From positions 62,001 through 126,000 of the forward strand of contig NZ_VUMD01000004.1 in assembly GCF_009696375.1 (NCBI RefSeq): a DNA stretch of 64,000 nt, read 5' to 3'. Origin of the DNA: Clostridium porci. GTDB lineage: Bacteria > Bacillota > Clostridia > Lachnospirales > Lachnospiraceae. Below are positions 16,884 to 27,181 of this stretch, in pieces. The notes beneath the pieces were generated by a model. That model saw only the letters and a list, made by a program, of their open reading frames with translations, was not told where the DNA came from and made no database searches. How positions within the stretch are numbered: the stretch's first letter is position 1; every line of letters begins with the position of its first letter. The translations under genes and the position numbers were made by a program.

Positions 16884-17426
16884 ATGACTGTAGGAGAAAA
16901 GATTAAAACGTTCCGAAATATCCGAGGAATTTCACAAAATATGTTAGGTAAGCTTGCTGGCATAGACGGAACCACAATCCGTAAATATGAACTTGGCAGC
17001 CGTAATCCCAAGCCCGACCAGCTTTTAAAAATTGCAAACGCTTTAGGCGTAAGTATCAATGTTTTTACGGATTTTGATATAGAAACTGCTTCTGATGTAC
17101 TTACCTTACTTTTTAAAATGGACGATCAGATAGATATGGAGATTGACGGAGATAAAGATGAGGATGGAAATCTCATTCTAGAGACAATCTATATCCGTTT
17201 TAAGCACCCGGCAATCAATGACCGGCTGGCTAAGTTTGCTAAAACAAAGAAATGGCAGGAAAATCTGCTTGCCTCCAAAGACGCATTTCCAAGCGAAGAA
17301 GCGTTCCATCAAGAAGTAACACAGATGAACGAAACCTGTGAACAAATCAAACAGCATTTAGTTGATACGAACATTGTCGTCAAAAAAGGCGTTTCTGGAA
17401 TAGCTGTCAAAGTATTTCCCCAATAA
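16884..17426 (+). CDS. XRE-family repressor
   Basis: 180 aa, ATG at 16884 after GAAAGGAG. Residues 5-60 form a cro/C1-type helix-turn-helix (VGEKIKTFRNIRGISQNMLGKLAGIDGTTIRKYE...). The C-terminal 110 residues are acidic and helical, probably for dimerisation or signal sensing; no protease catalytic pair is evident. It is divergent from the excisionase/integrase genes and probably represses them through the repeated AGGCACATTT word. Confidence 0.8.
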   Translation: MTVGEKIKTFRNIRGISQNMLGKLAGIDGTTIRKYELGSRNPKPDQLLKIANALGVSINVFTDFDIETASDVLTLLFKMDDQIDMEIDGDKDEDGNLILETIYIRFKHPAINDRLAKFAKTKKWQENLLASKDAFPSEEAFHQEVTQMNETCEQIKQHLVDTNIVVKKGVSGIAVKVFPQ

Positions 17427-17472
17427 TTTATCGCCTCGCCAAAAATACATTCTCTTTTCTGAAAGGAGCAAA

Positions 17473-18296
17473 ATGGAAATGGAGAAATCGACATTGAAGA
17501 TTTTATTATTATTGGTTTACAGACCCCCGGCATTAAAGTAAACCGAAAAGATTTTCTGCAAAAAGAATTGATGAAAAATTATCCGCAAGAGACTATTGAC
17601 AACGCAATTGCTCACACTCCTGCCTATGCCCAAATTCCAGTTAATGAAATTGATAAGATTGCTGATGAGGTAATTAAATTTGAACGGAATTGCGTATCTG
17701 GAATTTCTGCTGCCCTGGGTGCACCTGGCGGAGTAGCTATGGTCGCCACTATCCCTGCTGATTTAGCTCAGTATTATGGCTACATGCTACGAGCAGCTCA
17801 AAAACTTATGTATTTGTATGGTTTTCCAGAAATTGATACTACAGATAAGGGGCATAAATTTGATTCCGAAACCATGAATCTGTTAATTGTTTGCCTCGGC
17901 GTTATGTATGGCGTACAAGGTACCAATACCGCTCTCAAGGCAATGGCGACAGCTTTAGGAAAAGGTGTAGAGAAAAAATTGATGAGAACCGCCCTCACTA
18001 AAGGAACAATCTACCCCATTGTAAAAAGTGTATCAAAATGGTTTGGCGTAAATATGACAAAGCAAGTATTTGCCGGGTTCTTCAAAAAAGCCATCCCAGT
18101 TGTAGGCGGTGTCATTGGAGGAGGTATTACATATCTATCCTTTAAACCATGTTGCGACAAATTAAAAGCTTCACTACAAGATACTTTATTAAGTAATCCT
18201 GAACATCATACTACAGAAGAGGAATCTTTGGTTATTGACGCCATTGAAGCAGAAGAAATTCAAACTTATTATTCTCAACAATTAGAGCCATTTTAG
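17473..18296 (+). pseudogene. EcsC-like protein, frameshifted near the start
   Basis: A ribosome site GAAAGGAG precedes ATG 17473, but that frame stops after 16 codons. The frame of the main protein, already coding-like from about 17484 (IEDFIIIGLQTPGIKVNRK), has no ATG until 17571. One extra base near 17483 would join them as M-E-M-x-E-I-D-I-E-D-F. A start at TTG 17568 would give 242 aa. The body has Gly-rich hydrophobic stretches (GAPGGVAMVATIPADLAQYYGYM; VGGVIGGGITYLSF) as in EcsC-like membrane-associated proteins of unknown role. It may be a true single-base deletion or a sequencing error. Confidence 0.6.
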
Positions 18297-18314
18297 AGCC
18301 AAACGCCAAAATAC

Positions 18315-18353
18315 AACGCCGGAAATGCCCATTCTATCAGCATTCCCGGCGTT
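18315..18353 (-). terminator. Bidirectional terminator between the EcsC-like gene and guaA
   Basis: AACGCCGGAAATGC (18315-18328) pairs with GCATTCCCGGCGTT (18340-18353) with one mismatch. It sits between convergent genes. On the minus strand it is followed by GTATTTTGG, so it serves guaA. Confidence 0.75.
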
Positions 18354-18360
18354 TCGTCCG

Positions 18361-19902
18361 TTATTCAAACTCTATCGTAGCCGGCGGCTTCCCCGTACAA
18401 TCATACAGTACCCGGTTAACCCCTTTCACCTCATTCACAATCCGGCTGGTTACTTTCCCCAACACCTCCCAAGGCAACTGTGCAGACTCTGCTGTCATAA
18501 AATCAGAAGTCGACACTGCCCTTAATGCCACCGCATAATCATAGGTCCTCTCATCGCCCATGCAGCCTACGGAACGCATATTGGTCAATGCCGCAAAATA
18601 CTGCCCAAGTCCCTTATTCACTCCGGCTTTCGCAATCTCCTCACGGTAAATTGCATCAGCATCCTGTACAATCCTCACCTTCTCAGCAGTAATTTCACCT
18701 ACAATCCTTACTCCAAGACCTGGGCCTGGAAATGGCTGTCTGTACACCAGATATTCAGGAATCCCCAGCTCCATACCAACCTTCCTTACCTCATCCTTAA
18801 ACAGCAGGCGCAAAGGTTCAACCAGCTCCTTAAAATCTACATGCTCTGGCAGGCCGCCAACATTATGATGTGATTTAATCACTGCAGATTTTCCTAATCC
18901 TGACTCAATCACATCAGGATAGATAGTCCCCTGAACCAGATAGTCCACAGTACCAATTTTCTTAGCCTCTTCCTCAAATACACGGATAAATTCCTCTCCG
19001 ATAATTTTTCTCTTAGTCTCTGGTTCTTCTACTCCCTTCAGTCTGGCATAGAATCGCTCCTGGGCGTTAATACGGATAAAATTCAGGTCATATTGCCCCT
19101 CAGGCCCAAATATAGCCTCTACCTCATCTCCTTCGTTTTTGCGAAGCAGCCCATGATCCACAAATACGCAGGTCAGCTGCTTTCCAATGGCTTTGGACAG
19201 CAAAACTGCTGCAACAGATGAATCTACACCGCCGGACAGCGCGCAAAGCACTTTACCGCCGCCAATCTTTTCACGAAGAGACTTAATAGCAGTATCTACA
19301 AAAGAGTCCATCTTCCAATCCCCAGAACAACCGCAGACATTGTACACAAAATTGGACAGCATTCTAGTTCCTTCCTTGGTGTGAACCACCTCCGGGTGAA
19401 ATTGTACCGCATATAAATTCTTTTCAGACCATTCCATTCCAGCCACTGGACAAGAATTCGTGCGGGCAGTTACACGAAAGCCAGCTGGAATTTCCGCAAT
19501 ATACACCCCATGACTCATCCAACAAACAGTTTTTGGAGAAACTCCCTCAAACAGCTTGGAAGCCGTATCTATCTCTACCTCTGTATAGCCATACTCACTG
19601 ACAACCGCTTTCTTAACCACACCACCCATCAGATAACTCATCAGCTGCGCACCGTAACAGATTCCCAGAACCGGTATACCCAGCTCAAATATCTCACTGG
19701 AACACCGGGGCGCTCCTTCTTCAAATACTGCATCAGGGCCACCCGTGAAAATTATCCCCTTGGGCTTCATCTCCTTAATTCTCTCCAGGCTCATATTATA
19801 GGGATGCACTTCGCAGTATACATTACACTCACGTACACGGCGGGCGATCAACTGATTATACTGACCGCCAAAATCCAATACAATGATCATCTCTCTCTCC
19901 AT
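18361..19902 (-). CDS. guaA: GMP synthase (glutamine-hydrolysing)
   Basis: 513 aa, the usual length. ATG at 19902 follows GGAGGAAAACATTTC; the longer frame to 19944 adds residues with no homology pattern. Converts XMP, ATP and glutamine to GMP. The N-terminal class I amidotransferase domain has the nucleophile in LGICYGAQ and the His/Glu pair in FHPEV. The PP-loop [13 protein letters not shown] begins the ATP pyrophosphatase domain, and the C-terminal dimerisation domain ends PATIEFE. It has its own promoter and a long leader. The 3' end of guaA is a known integration hot spot for genomic islands, and accessory DNA starts right beside it here. Confidence 0.97.
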   Translation of the reverse strand: MEREMIIVLDFGGQYNQLIARRVRECNVYCEVHPYNMSLERIKEMKPKGIIFTGGPDAVFEEGAPRCSSEIFELGIPVLGICYGAQLMSYLMGGVVKKAVVSEYGYTEVEIDTASKLFEGVSPKTVCWMSHGVYIAEIPAGFRVTARTNSCPVAGMEWSEKNLYAVQFHPEVVHTKEGTRMLSNFVYNVCGCSGDWKMDSFVDTAIKSLREKIGGGKVLCALSGGVDSSVAAVLLSKAIGKQLTCVFVDHGLLRKNEGDEVEAIFGPEGQYDLNFIRINAQERFYARLKGVEEPETKRKIIGEEFIRVFEEEAKKIGTVDYLVQGTIYPDVIESGLGKSAVIKSHHNVGGLPEHVDFKELVEPLRLLFKDEVRKVGMELGIPEYLVYRQPFPGPGLGVRIVGEITAEKVRIVQDADAIYREEIAKAGVNKGLGQYFAALTNMRSVGCMGDERTYDYAVALRAVSTSDFMTAESAQLPWEVLGKVTSRIVNEVKGVNRVLYDCTGKPPATIEFE

Positions 19903-20160
19903 GAAATGTTTTCCTCCACATTCTTCTGAAATATATTGTTTCAATTTATGCTATGTTAAAGAAATACTTCCATAATTCTACTCAGGAAAGAATTCGACCT
20001 GAAAACCTCCCTCGTCAAGCGGAGCCTTTTGTAACCACGACAAAGGCATGAATGGACAAACTGTAACTGAATCTGAATTCGGATTTGAAAATTCCTCATG
20101 CCCCTCTGCCACATAAGGCCTACAGCATTCCCCTTCTTATACGAATAATTTATAAACCCG
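19903..20160 (-). other. Long 5' leader of guaA
   Basis: About 257 bases between the predicted transcription start and the guaA ribosome site, without a gene. GGCATGA (20094-20100 on the minus strand) can pair with TCATGCC (20045-20051), and other short stems are possible. It does not match the purine riboswitch core as I know it. A cis-regulatory RNA is possible but unproven. Confidence 0.35.
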
Positions 20161-20166
20161 CTCCAT

Positions 20167-20195
20167 ATAATAACCGATTTATCGGCAAATATCAA
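20167..20195 (-). promoter_or_regulatory. guaA promoter
   Basis: -35 TTGATA (20190-20195) and -10 TATTAT (20167-20172) on the minus strand, spaced by exactly 17 bases. It lies between the uvrA terminator and guaA. Confidence 0.7.
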
Positions 20196-20212
20196 TTTCT
20201 CCATAAATTGAA

Positions 20213-20240
20213 AGAGATTGTACCCATCAGTACAATCTCT
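20213..20240 (-). terminator. Terminator after uvrA
   Basis: AGAGATTGTAC (20213-20223) and GTACAATCTCT (20230-20240) are perfect arms with a 6-base loop. T-rich sequence follows on both strands. It separates uvrA from guaA. Confidence 0.8.
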
Positions 20241-20356
20241 CTTTTATCTTTCGTGTGCTCTTATTATATAATATATAAATCAAAATAGCAAGCAATTTCG
20301 ACAAAATTTTTATATTTTTTCTGTTACTATAAAATCTCCCCGAAGCATTTTTCAGC

Positions 20357-23182
20357 CTACTGCAGGTACCTCTTTACATATTTGCCTGTATAAGATATTG
20401 GATTCTCAGCCACTTCCTCCGGTGTGCCCTTTGCGATGACCGTACCTCCCTTATCTCCGCCTTCAGGCCCAATATCTATGATATAATCCGCAGTCTTAAT
20501 CACATCCAGGTTATGCTCAATTACCACAACGGTATTGCCGCCCTCTGATAACCTTCTGAGAATATCAATCAGTTTATGAACATCCGCAAAATGCAGTCCT
20601 GTGGTAGGCTCATCTAATATATAGATGGTTTTCCCCGTGCCGCGCTTGGACAGCTCCGCAGCCAGCTTAATACGCTGGGCCTCACCACCTGACAGCTCTG
20701 TAGACGGCTGCCCCAAACGGATATATCCCAGTCCTACATCATATAAGGTCTGTATTTTTCTGATAACAGAGGGTACATTCTCAAAAAATTTAAGGGCATC
20801 CTCAACCGTCATATTCAGAACATCGAAAATGCTCTTTCCTTTGTACTTTACATCCAAGGTCTCACGGTTATACCGCTTTCCACCACAGACCTCGCAGGGG
20901 ACATACACATCAGGCAGAAAATGCATTTCTATCTTGATAATACCGTCACCGCTGCAGGCCTCGCACCGTCCCCCCTTTACGTTAAAGCTGAAGCGTCCTT
21001 TGGAATATCCCTTTGCTTTGGCGTCGGAGGTGGCTGCAAACAGATCGCGTATCAAATCGAACACTCCCGTATAGGTGGCAGGATTGGATCTTGGCGTACG
21101 GCCAATCGGCGACTGATCGATGGTGATAATTTTATCCAGCTGTTCCGTCCCTTCGATGCACTTGTGCTTTCCCGGAATGGTTCTTGCCCGGTTCAACTTC
21201 CTGGCCAAAGCCTTATAAAGAATTTCATTAACCAATGAGCTTTTACCAGAACCAGACACCCCGGTAACGCAGGTCATCACACCCAAGGGGAAATCCACAT
21301 CAATATTTTTCAGATTATTCTCCGCAGCCTTACGAACTGTAATCCAGCCGGCAGGCTTTCTTCGCACTGAAGGTACCGGAATTTGTATCCTTCCGCTAAG
21401 ATAGGCACCCGTAATGGAAGCCTCGTTTTCCATAATCTCCTGCGCAGTTCCCATGGCAATCACTTCACCGCCATGCTCTCCTGCGCCAGGACCAATATCC
21501 ACAATGCAGTCTGCTGCCCGCATAGTATCCTCATCATGTTCCACTACCAGCACGCTGTTGCCCAGATCCCGCAGATGAAGCAACGTCTTTAACAGCTTAT
21601 CATTATCCCTCTGATGAAGTCCAATACTGGGCTCGTCCAGAATATATGCCACTCCCACCAGACCGGAACCAATCTGGGTAGCCAGACGGATTCTCTGAGC
21701 CTCGCCGCCGGATAAAGTACCTGTCGCTCTGGACATGGACAGATAGTCCAATCCCACATCAATTAAAAAGCAGATCCTGGCTCGGATCTCCTTCAAAATA
21801 GAATCTCCGATGGTCTGATGCATCTGCGACAGCTTCAGCCCGTCTATAAACTCCTTAAATTTCACTATAGACATATTAGTAGCTTCGTAGATATTCAGAT
21901 CACCCACTGTAACTGCCAAGGATTCCCTCTTTAGCCTCTGACCCTTGCACACCGGACAGGGAGTTATCCGCATATAAGACTCATATTCAGCTTTGGAGCT
22001 CTCGGAAAAGGTTTCCTTGTAGCGGCGGTTTACATTTTCTATCAATCCCTCAAAGGCTACATCGTAGACTCCCTCTCCTCTCTGGCTCTTGTAATGAACC
22101 TTTACCTCCCTGCCGTCTGTGCCATAAATCAAAATGTGGTGAATCTCCTCCGGATAATCCTGGAAAGGAGTATCCAGCCGAAAGTTATACTCCTTTGCCA
22201 AAGCCTCCAGCACAGCCCTTGTATAGCTTCCCTTATCGGTGCAGGACTGCCATCCCAGCACTACAATGGCTCCCTCGTCAATGGACAGAGATTTATCAGG
22301 GATCATCAAGTCCTCATCAAACTTCATCTTATATCCAAGTCCGAAGCACTCAGGGCAGGCTCCGAAGGGATTATTGAAGGAAAAGCTTCTGGGCTCCACC
22401 TCATCTACGCTGACACCGCAGTCAGGACATGAAAAGCTCTGGCTGAAGTTCACCGGCTGTCCGTCGGTCACATCTACCATCATCAGGCCGTTGCTCAGCT
22501 CCATCACTGTCTCAATGGAACCGGTCAGGCGCTTCTCAATTCCTTCCTTCACTATGAGACGATCCACTACAATCTCGATATTATGCTTGATATTCTTCTC
22601 AAGCTTAATTTCCTCGGAAAGCTCATACAGGTTCCCGTCGATACGGACACGGACATAGCCACTTTTCCTTGCATGCTCCAAAAGCTTAGCGTGTTCGCCC
22701 TTCCGTCCCCGGACTACCGGAGCCAGAAGCTGGATCTTAGTGCGCTCCGGCATAGCCATAATCTGATCCACCATCTGATCGATGGTCTGCTTGTGGATTT
22801 CCTTGCCGCACTTGGGGCAGTGGGGGATACCGATTCTGGCATAGAGAAGCCTCATATAATCGTAAATTTCCGTTACTGTTCCCACAGTAGAACGAGGGTT
22901 GCGGTTGGTTGATTTCTGATCAATGGAAATAGCAGGTGACAGGCCCTCAATGCTCTCTACATCTGGCTTCTCCATCTGCCCCAAAAACTGCCGGGCATAG
23001 GATGAGAGAGATTCCATATAGCGTCTCTGTCCCTCTGCATAGATGGTGTCAAAGGCCAGAGATGACTTTCCGGATCCAGAAAGTCCGGTGAGAACCACTA
23101 ACTGGTTTCTGGGTATATCCACAGAAATATTTTTCAAATTATGCTCATTAGCCCCGCGGATTTTGATATATTGCTTTGACAT
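20357..23182 (-). CDS. uvrA: Excinuclease ABC subunit A
   Basis: 941 aa, the normal length, ATG at 23182 after AAGGAG. UvrA finds bulky DNA lesions and loads UvrB for nucleotide excision repair. The two ABC modules are complete: Walker [10 protein letters not shown] and GVSGSGKSS, signatures [12 protein letters not shown] and [12 protein letters not shown], Walker B ILDEPS and ILDEPT. Zinc motifs are visible at CPKC, CPDCG...CPEC and CEACSGDG...CEVCGG. It stands alone, without uvrB, behind a promoter carrying a LexA box, so it is probably SOS-induced. Confidence 0.98.
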   Translation of the reverse strand: MSKQYIKIRGANEHNLKNISVDIPRNQLVVLTGLSGSGKSSLAFDTIYAEGQRRYMESLSSYARQFLGQMEKPDVESIEGLSPAISIDQKSTNRNPRSTVGTVTEIYDYMRLLYARIGIPHCPKCGKEIHKQTIDQMVDQIMAMPERTKIQLLAPVVRGRKGEHAKLLEHARKSGYVRVRIDGNLYELSEEIKLEKNIKHNIEIVVDRLIVKEGIEKRLTGSIETVMELSNGLMMVDVTDGQPVNFSQSFSCPDCGVSVDEVEPRSFSFNNPFGACPECFGLGYKMKFDEDLMIPDKSLSIDEGAIVVLGWQSCTDKGSYTRAVLEALAKEYNFRLDTPFQDYPEEIHHILIYGTDGREVKVHYKSQRGEGVYDVAFEGLIENVNRRYKETFSESSKAEYESYMRITPCPVCKGQRLKRESLAVTVGDLNIYEATNMSIVKFKEFIDGLKLSQMHQTIGDSILKEIRARICFLIDVGLDYLSMSRATGTLSGGEAQRIRLATQIGSGLVGVAYILDEPSIGLHQRDNDKLLKTLLHLRDLGNSVLVVEHDEDTMRAADCIVDIGPGAGEHGGEVIAMGTAQEIMENEASITGAYLSGRIQIPVPSVRRKPAGWITVRKAAENNLKNIDVDFPLGVMTCVTGVSGSGKSSLVNEILYKALARKLNRARTIPGKHKCIEGTEQLDKIITIDQSPIGRTPRSNPATYTGVFDLIRDLFAATSDAKAKGYSKGRFSFNVKGGRCEACSGDGIIKIEMHFLPDVYVPCEVCGGKRYNRETLDVKYKGKSIFDVLNMTVEDALKFFENVPSVIRKIQTLYDVGLGYIRLGQPSTELSGGEAQRIKLAAELSKRGTGKTIYILDEPTTGLHFADVHKLIDILRRLSEGGNTVVVIEHNLDVIKTADYIIDIGPEGGDKGGTVIAKGTPEEVAENPISYTGKYVKRYLQ

Positions 23183-23478
23183 TAAAAATGCTCCTTATCT
23201 CTTATAAGTAAAAGTGCTAATATCTATATGGCGCCGGCGCAATATCTACTCCCTGTTTCTGTACACATCCTCTGTCCCGGTATCCTGAACGGGAAAATAC
23301 ATAGTCCCATAGTATTTTTCAATGCTTCATTTGCTGCTGAAAGGGAGCAGTGCCATATCTGGTGTTATTATACCATATCCTCCGGCTATGGTATCCCTCC
23401 GGGGGATGCACATGGTTCGGATCGGTGCTCTGCCACGCATTCGCGTGTCACCGAACCAGCGCGGTACAATATCTAGCG
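23183..23478 (-). other. Structured 5' leader of uvrA
   Basis: About 295 bases between the predicted start of transcription and the uvrA ATG. It has two clear stem-loops: GGTTCGG (23414-23420) with CCGAACC (23451-23457), enclosing CACGC/GCGTG, and ATACCATA with TATGGTAT near 23370-23395. A second TATAAT (on the minus strand near 23365) could be an additional, LexA-independent start. Confidence 0.4.
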
Positions 23479-23480
23479 AT

Positions 23481-23520
23481 ATTATACCACACCTCTCACG
23501 ATTTTTCAAACATTTGTTCG
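23481..23520 (-). promoter_or_regulatory. uvrA promoter with LexA (SOS) box
   Basis: On the minus strand, CGAACAAATGTTTG (23507-23520) matches the Gram-positive LexA/DinR box CGAAC-N4-GTTYG. Its end overlaps the -35 TTGAAA (23504-23509), which is 17 bases from a -10 TATAAT (23481-23486). LexA bound here would occlude RNA polymerase. Confidence 0.85.
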
Positions 23521-23892
23521 ATTAAATAACACCGCTTAATAAAATCTTAAATTCCCCTCCAGGATCAAATACTGGTATTTCCATTTGCACTCATTAAATT
23601 CAATGCTCACACTGAACGCCATATTACTCCTCAAAATCCTGCCGTTTGAACATTACCAAAAAAACCAGGCACAAAAACCAACGAATGGAAGGAAATAAAG
23701 CAGCCATTGCCCCGGCAAAAGCAATAGAACCGCACATTTATGTTATGGATACACACCCCCAACCACAAAAATCAAAATCCCAAGCAATCGGCAAGGAATC
23801 AACAAAACGATCTAGCCATAGCATAAAAACTAAAACGGAATCCACTGACATACCAACAATCCCCCCTTATAATCTGAATCTATACCTATATT
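23521..23892. other. Intergenic, no gene seen
   Basis: A-rich stretch on the plus strand. A 115-codon plus-strand frame here is Lys/Pro/Ser-rich and has no ribosome site, so I do not call it. Confidence 0.5.
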
Positions 23893-24177
23893 TCACGCCT
23901 GCTTTCGGCTATTTTCATAAAACACTTCACACATCAGCCCTGCCCCAATGCGAAAGCCATCGCCGAAGGTCTGGGTCTTTTCCATATAAGTGAGCTCCAG
24001 ATAATGTTCCATCAGCCCGTCAAATTCCTCCCTCATATCCACATCCAGCTTCTTGGAGAAACGTTCAATTTCTTCCAGTGATTCCCTGCACAAAGCCTTG
24101 TATTCCTCATTGTCACATGAAATCCGCTCGCATGGCTGTATCTCTCCTGCATATAGTTGCTCCAGTAACTTTCCCAT
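23893..24177 (-). CDS. DUF6809-like small helical protein
   Basis: 94 aa, ATG at 24177 after a weak AGGTAAG site. Almost all helical and acidic (MGKLLEQLYAGEIQPCERI...), with a final amphipathic segment DGFRIGAGLMCEVF. It fits the DUF6809 pattern, a Clostridia family of unknown function. No operon partner is nearby. Confidence 0.65.
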   Translation of the reverse strand: MGKLLEQLYAGEIQPCERISCDNEEYKALCRESLEEIERFSKKLDVDMREEFDGLMEHYLELTYMEKTQTFGDGFRIGAGLMCEVFYENSRKQA

Positions 24178-24260
24178 ATTCTTACCTGCCTTTCATCTCT
24201 GTAGTTTTCACAGCGATGGGGGTAATTTTTCTCTGTATCCCGCCTCCCAGCCTTCTACCG

Positions 24261-24303
24261 TCTCTCCGCTTCCCTATTTCTCTCCGCTTCCCTATCTCTC
24301 TCC
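24261..24303. repeat. 18-bp tandem repeat, 2.4 copies
   Basis: The unit TCTCTCCGCTTCCCTATY occurs twice in full and then as TCTCTCC. It lies in the 335-base gap between the DUF6809-like gene and ftsH; the rest of this gap shows no gene. Confidence 0.8.
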
Positions 24304-24513
24304 ACTGTATCCCGGGGCTGTCATACGCCGCCGCAGTACTGCTTCTCTTTTCGCATCCAAATATATCTTAATCTCATGGCGCAGACCAGGAGCATTTTCA
24401 AAGATCCCCCACCCTTGTACGCCTTTAAGAATAGCATAGCCCCGGAGCAAATGCAATCGAACAAATCCTTACAATTACATTTTCCCAAAGACAGGTCTTT
24501 CTGTAAGTATTCT

Positions 24514-26391
24514 CTATTCTTCCGCATCTCCTGCTGTCTTGGAAGTCCCGTTAAATATCTTCATAAACTCATCCCCTGTAATAGTTTCTTTTTCCAGAAG
24601 GTATCCAGCTATTTCATGCAGTTTTCCTTCCTGTTCCCTCAAAATATCCAGAGCCTTCTCATGCTGCTCCTTCACAATTCTCACTACCTGCTCGTCAATC
24701 CTCTTTGCTGTCTCCGGAGCGCAGCAAAGGGTCGTATCCCCTCCCAGATACTGGTTGTTTACCGTCTCCATGGCAACCATATCAAACTCATCTGTCATTC
24801 CGTACCTTGTTACCATAGCCCTGGCAATCCGGGTAGCCTGCTCTATATCGTTGGAGGCCCCCGTTGTTATGGAATGAAAGATCAATTCCTCTGCTGCCCG
24901 GCCTCCTGTGAAGGTGGCAATTTTATTCAAAGCCTCCTCCTTGCTCATGAGGTATTTCTCCCCTTCATCCACTTGCATGGTGTATCCCAACGCACCGGAG
25001 GTTCTGGGAATAATGGTAATTTTCTGTACAGGAGCCGAATGGCTCTGGCAGGCGGCTACCAGAGCATGCCCCACCTCATGGTATGCCACAATTCTCCGCT
25101 CGTTTTGGGAAATGACCGCATTTTTCTTCTGATAACCTGCGATTACCGTTTCCACACTTTCCTCTAAGTCAGCCTGCGTTACCGCCGTCCTTCCAAACCG
25201 CACTGCTCTCAAAGCAGCTTCATTAATTATATTGGCCAGCTCTGCTCCGCTGGCTCCTGCCGTAGACCTGGCAATGGCATTATAGTCCACATCATCAGAC
25301 ATCTTCACCTTTCGGCCATGTACCTTTAAAATGGCCTCACGGCCCTGCAAATCCGGCAACTCCACCGGCACGCGCCGGTCAAAACGTCCCGGTCTCAAAA
25401 GAGCCTTATCCAGTGATTCCGGGCGGTTGGTAGCCGCAAGAATAACAACCCCCTTCTTGCCGTCAAAGCCGTCCATTTCTGTCAGAAGCTGGTTTAAAGT
25501 CTGTTCCCGCTCGTCGTTGCCTCCCATTCCCCCATTATCACGTTTTTTTCCAATCGTATCAATCTCATCAATAAATACGATGCAGGGAGCTTTCTCATTG
25601 GCCTGCTTAAACAAATCGCGAACCTTGGAAGCTCCCATACCTACAAACATTTCCACAAACTCAGAACCAGAGATGGAAAAAAACGGCACATGAGCTTCCC
25701 CTGCAACTGCTCTGGCAAGCAATGTCTTACCTGTTCCAGGAGGACCTACCAAGAGGGCTCCCTTGGGCAGGTTCGCGCCGATATCTCCATACTTTTTAGG
25801 GTTATGGAGAAAGTCCACAATCTCTTTCAACGCGTCCTTGGCTTCCTCCTCGCCTGCAACATCCGCAAAGGTAATCCCGGTTTCGCTTTCCGCATATATC
25901 TTAGCATTGGACTTGCCAAAGGTCATGGCATTGCTTCCGCCCATACGCTTGGATATCATACGGCCCATAATCTGGCCGACAATGACAAACATCAGGATAG
26001 GGGCCACCCAGGACATAAGAAAGCTTAAAAGCGGAGAGGCTTGAGTGGCAATTTCACTGCCATAATTCTCTACCCCCGCCTTTTCCAGCCTGTCCGCCAG
26101 ATTATCTCCTGGGAAAGGGGCCGTTTTATAGGTAATATTCCATTGCTGCCCCTTCTGGGTGAACTGTATTTCCGTATTGGAGCTATTTACATAAACATCC
26201 TCAACACTTCCTGCCTCCAGCTCCTTTACGAACTGGCTGTAAGGCACTTCCACAGAACGCTCCATCATAGGAAATACCAGAGCATTCAGAACCATTACCA
26301 CCAGCAACACAATAAAATAATAATAAATAAATGGTTTTTTACTTGGAACATGGCTCCCGGAGCTTCTCCGGTCATTTTCTTTTGGGCCCAT
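24514..26391 (-). CDS. ftsH: ATP-dependent zinc metalloprotease FtsH
   Basis: 625 aa. I chose the ATG at 26391 because AAAAGGAG lies 7 bases before it; the frame starts at 26415 without a site. A membrane protease that extracts and degrades membrane and unstable cytosolic proteins. Two membrane helices flank an extracytoplasmic domain (about 25-45 and 125-145). The AAA module has [15 protein letters not shown] and the [21 protein letters not shown]. The zinc site is HEVGH, followed downstream by a conserved Asp in the helical region. It stands alone, not beside tilS/hpt as in Bacillus, so it may be an additional paralogue. Confidence 0.95.
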   Translation of the reverse strand: MGPKENDRRSSGSHVPSKKPFIYYYFIVLLVVMVLNALVFPMMERSVEVPYSQFVKELEAGSVEDVYVNSSNTEIQFTQKGQQWNITYKTAPFPGDNLADRLEKAGVENYGSEIATQASPLLSFLMSWVAPILMFVIVGQIMGRMISKRMGGSNAMTFGKSNAKIYAESETGITFADVAGEEEAKDALKEIVDFLHNPKKYGDIGANLPKGALLVGPPGTGKTLLARAVAGEAHVPFFSISGSEFVEMFVGMGASKVRDLFKQANEKAPCIVFIDEIDTIGKKRDNGGMGGNDEREQTLNQLLTEMDGFDGKKGVVILAATNRPESLDKALLRPGRFDRRVPVELPDLQGREAILKVHGRKVKMSDDVDYNAIARSTAGASGAELANIINEAALRAVRFGRTAVTQADLEESVETVIAGYQKKNAVISQNERRIVAYHEVGHALVAACQSHSAPVQKITIIPRTSGALGYTMQVDEGEKYLMSKEEALNKIATFTGGRAAEELIFHSITTGASNDIEQATRIARAMVTRYGMTDEFDMVAMETVNNQYLGGDTTLCCAPETAKRIDEQVVRIVKEQHEKALDILREQEGKLHEIAGYLLEKETITGDEFMKIFNGTSKTAGDAEE

Positions 26392-26509
26392 ATTGCTTCT
26401 CCTTTTCATAATCATCCGTTTCCATTATTCATTTGTAAGATAATACTCCAGGAAACTTTTGTCAATATATTATTATAATATTTTATTTACTTTTACTTTT
26501 TGTTAATAT

Positions 26510-26538
26510 TTGACATTTGGTAATTATTATGATACAAC
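26510..26538 (+). promoter_or_regulatory. Promoter of the marR-type gene
   Basis: -35 TTGACA (26510-26515), 17 bases, then TACAAC (26533-26538) with a TG extension. AT-rich surroundings could hold an autoregulatory site. Confidence 0.65.
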
Positions 26539-26571
26539 AAAACATAAGAAGTCAAAGGGAGGTTAGAACCT

Positions 26572-27072
26572 ATGAGCCAATACTCTGATGACTGCCAAAG
26601 TGCAGGAGAACAATTTTTAAGCTTTACTATCCGTTTTTTCAATCTGATAAAGGCAAGCTACCAGCAGCATAATCAGATCAAAGCCAATACAGTAGCGTTC
26701 CATGCTATGGTGCGTCTCAATCAGCCAGATACCCAAGCGCCCACTATGTCGGAGCTGGCCAAAGAATTGGATATCCCTAAACAGCAGCTAACCAAACTTG
26801 TCAATGGCCTAGAAAGCAAGGGCCTGGTGAAGCGCCAACACGATTCCGTAAATCGCCGTCAGGTACATTTATACATAACCCCCTCTGGATCTGCCATTAT
26901 GCACCAGCTGAAACAGGCTATGCTGGACTGCACTGTAACAGGGCTTACCTCGTTTTCCAAGGAGGAGCTATATGATCTGACCTGCTGCCTGGAGCGTCTT
27001 TCACAATTACTAAAGAAATTCCGACCGGAACCACCAGATGAAACTGCCTACAGGAATTTTCCCAATCTATAA
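26572..27072 (+). CDS. MarR-family transcriptional regulator
   Basis: 166 aa, ATG at 26572 after GGGAGG. The winged helix lies at about 50-120 (MSELAKELDIPKQQLTKLVNGLESKGLVKRQHDSVNRRQVHLYITPSG). N- and C-terminal helices form the dimer interface. These proteins usually repress themselves and a nearby transporter or stress gene in response to a small ligand. No plus-strand partner follows; the target may be the divergent ftsH or a distant gene. Confidence 0.9.
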   Translation: MSQYSDDCQSAGEQFLSFTIRFFNLIKASYQQHNQIKANTVAFHAMVRLNQPDTQAPTMSELAKELDIPKQQLTKLVNGLESKGLVKRQHDSVNRRQVHLYITPSGSAIMHQLKQAMLDCTVTGLTSFSKEELYDLTCCLERLSQLLKKFRPEPPDETAYRNFPNL

Positions 27073-27124
27073 TCTGTTCCCACATACTGTTTTATCTTTA
27101 CCAGCTAATCACGTTACAGCAAAA

Positions 27125-27170
27125 GAGTGTCCCAAAGGTCATTGAGTCTAAAGCGACATCTGGGACACTC
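27125..27170 (-). terminator. Terminator between convergent marR and amino-acid ABC genes
   Basis: GAGTGTCCCA (27125-27134) and TGGGACACTC (27161-27170) are perfect arms. On the minus strand TTTTGC follows, so it mainly ends the ABC transporter operon. Confidence 0.75.
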
Positions 27171-27181
27171 TCCTGCTCCAC

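Noticed and set aside
20045-20160. Purine riboswitch in the guaA leader
   Set aside because: The conserved aptamer loop and junction bases were not found on the minus strand.
23646-23993. 115-codon plus-strand frame between uvrA and the DUF6809-like gene
   Set aside because: Low-complexity Lys/Ser/Pro content, no ribosome site and it overlaps the DUF6809-like gene.
24321-24527. 68-codon minus-strand frame at the end of ftsH
   Set aside because: Overlaps the ftsH end and has no recognisable features; likely chance.
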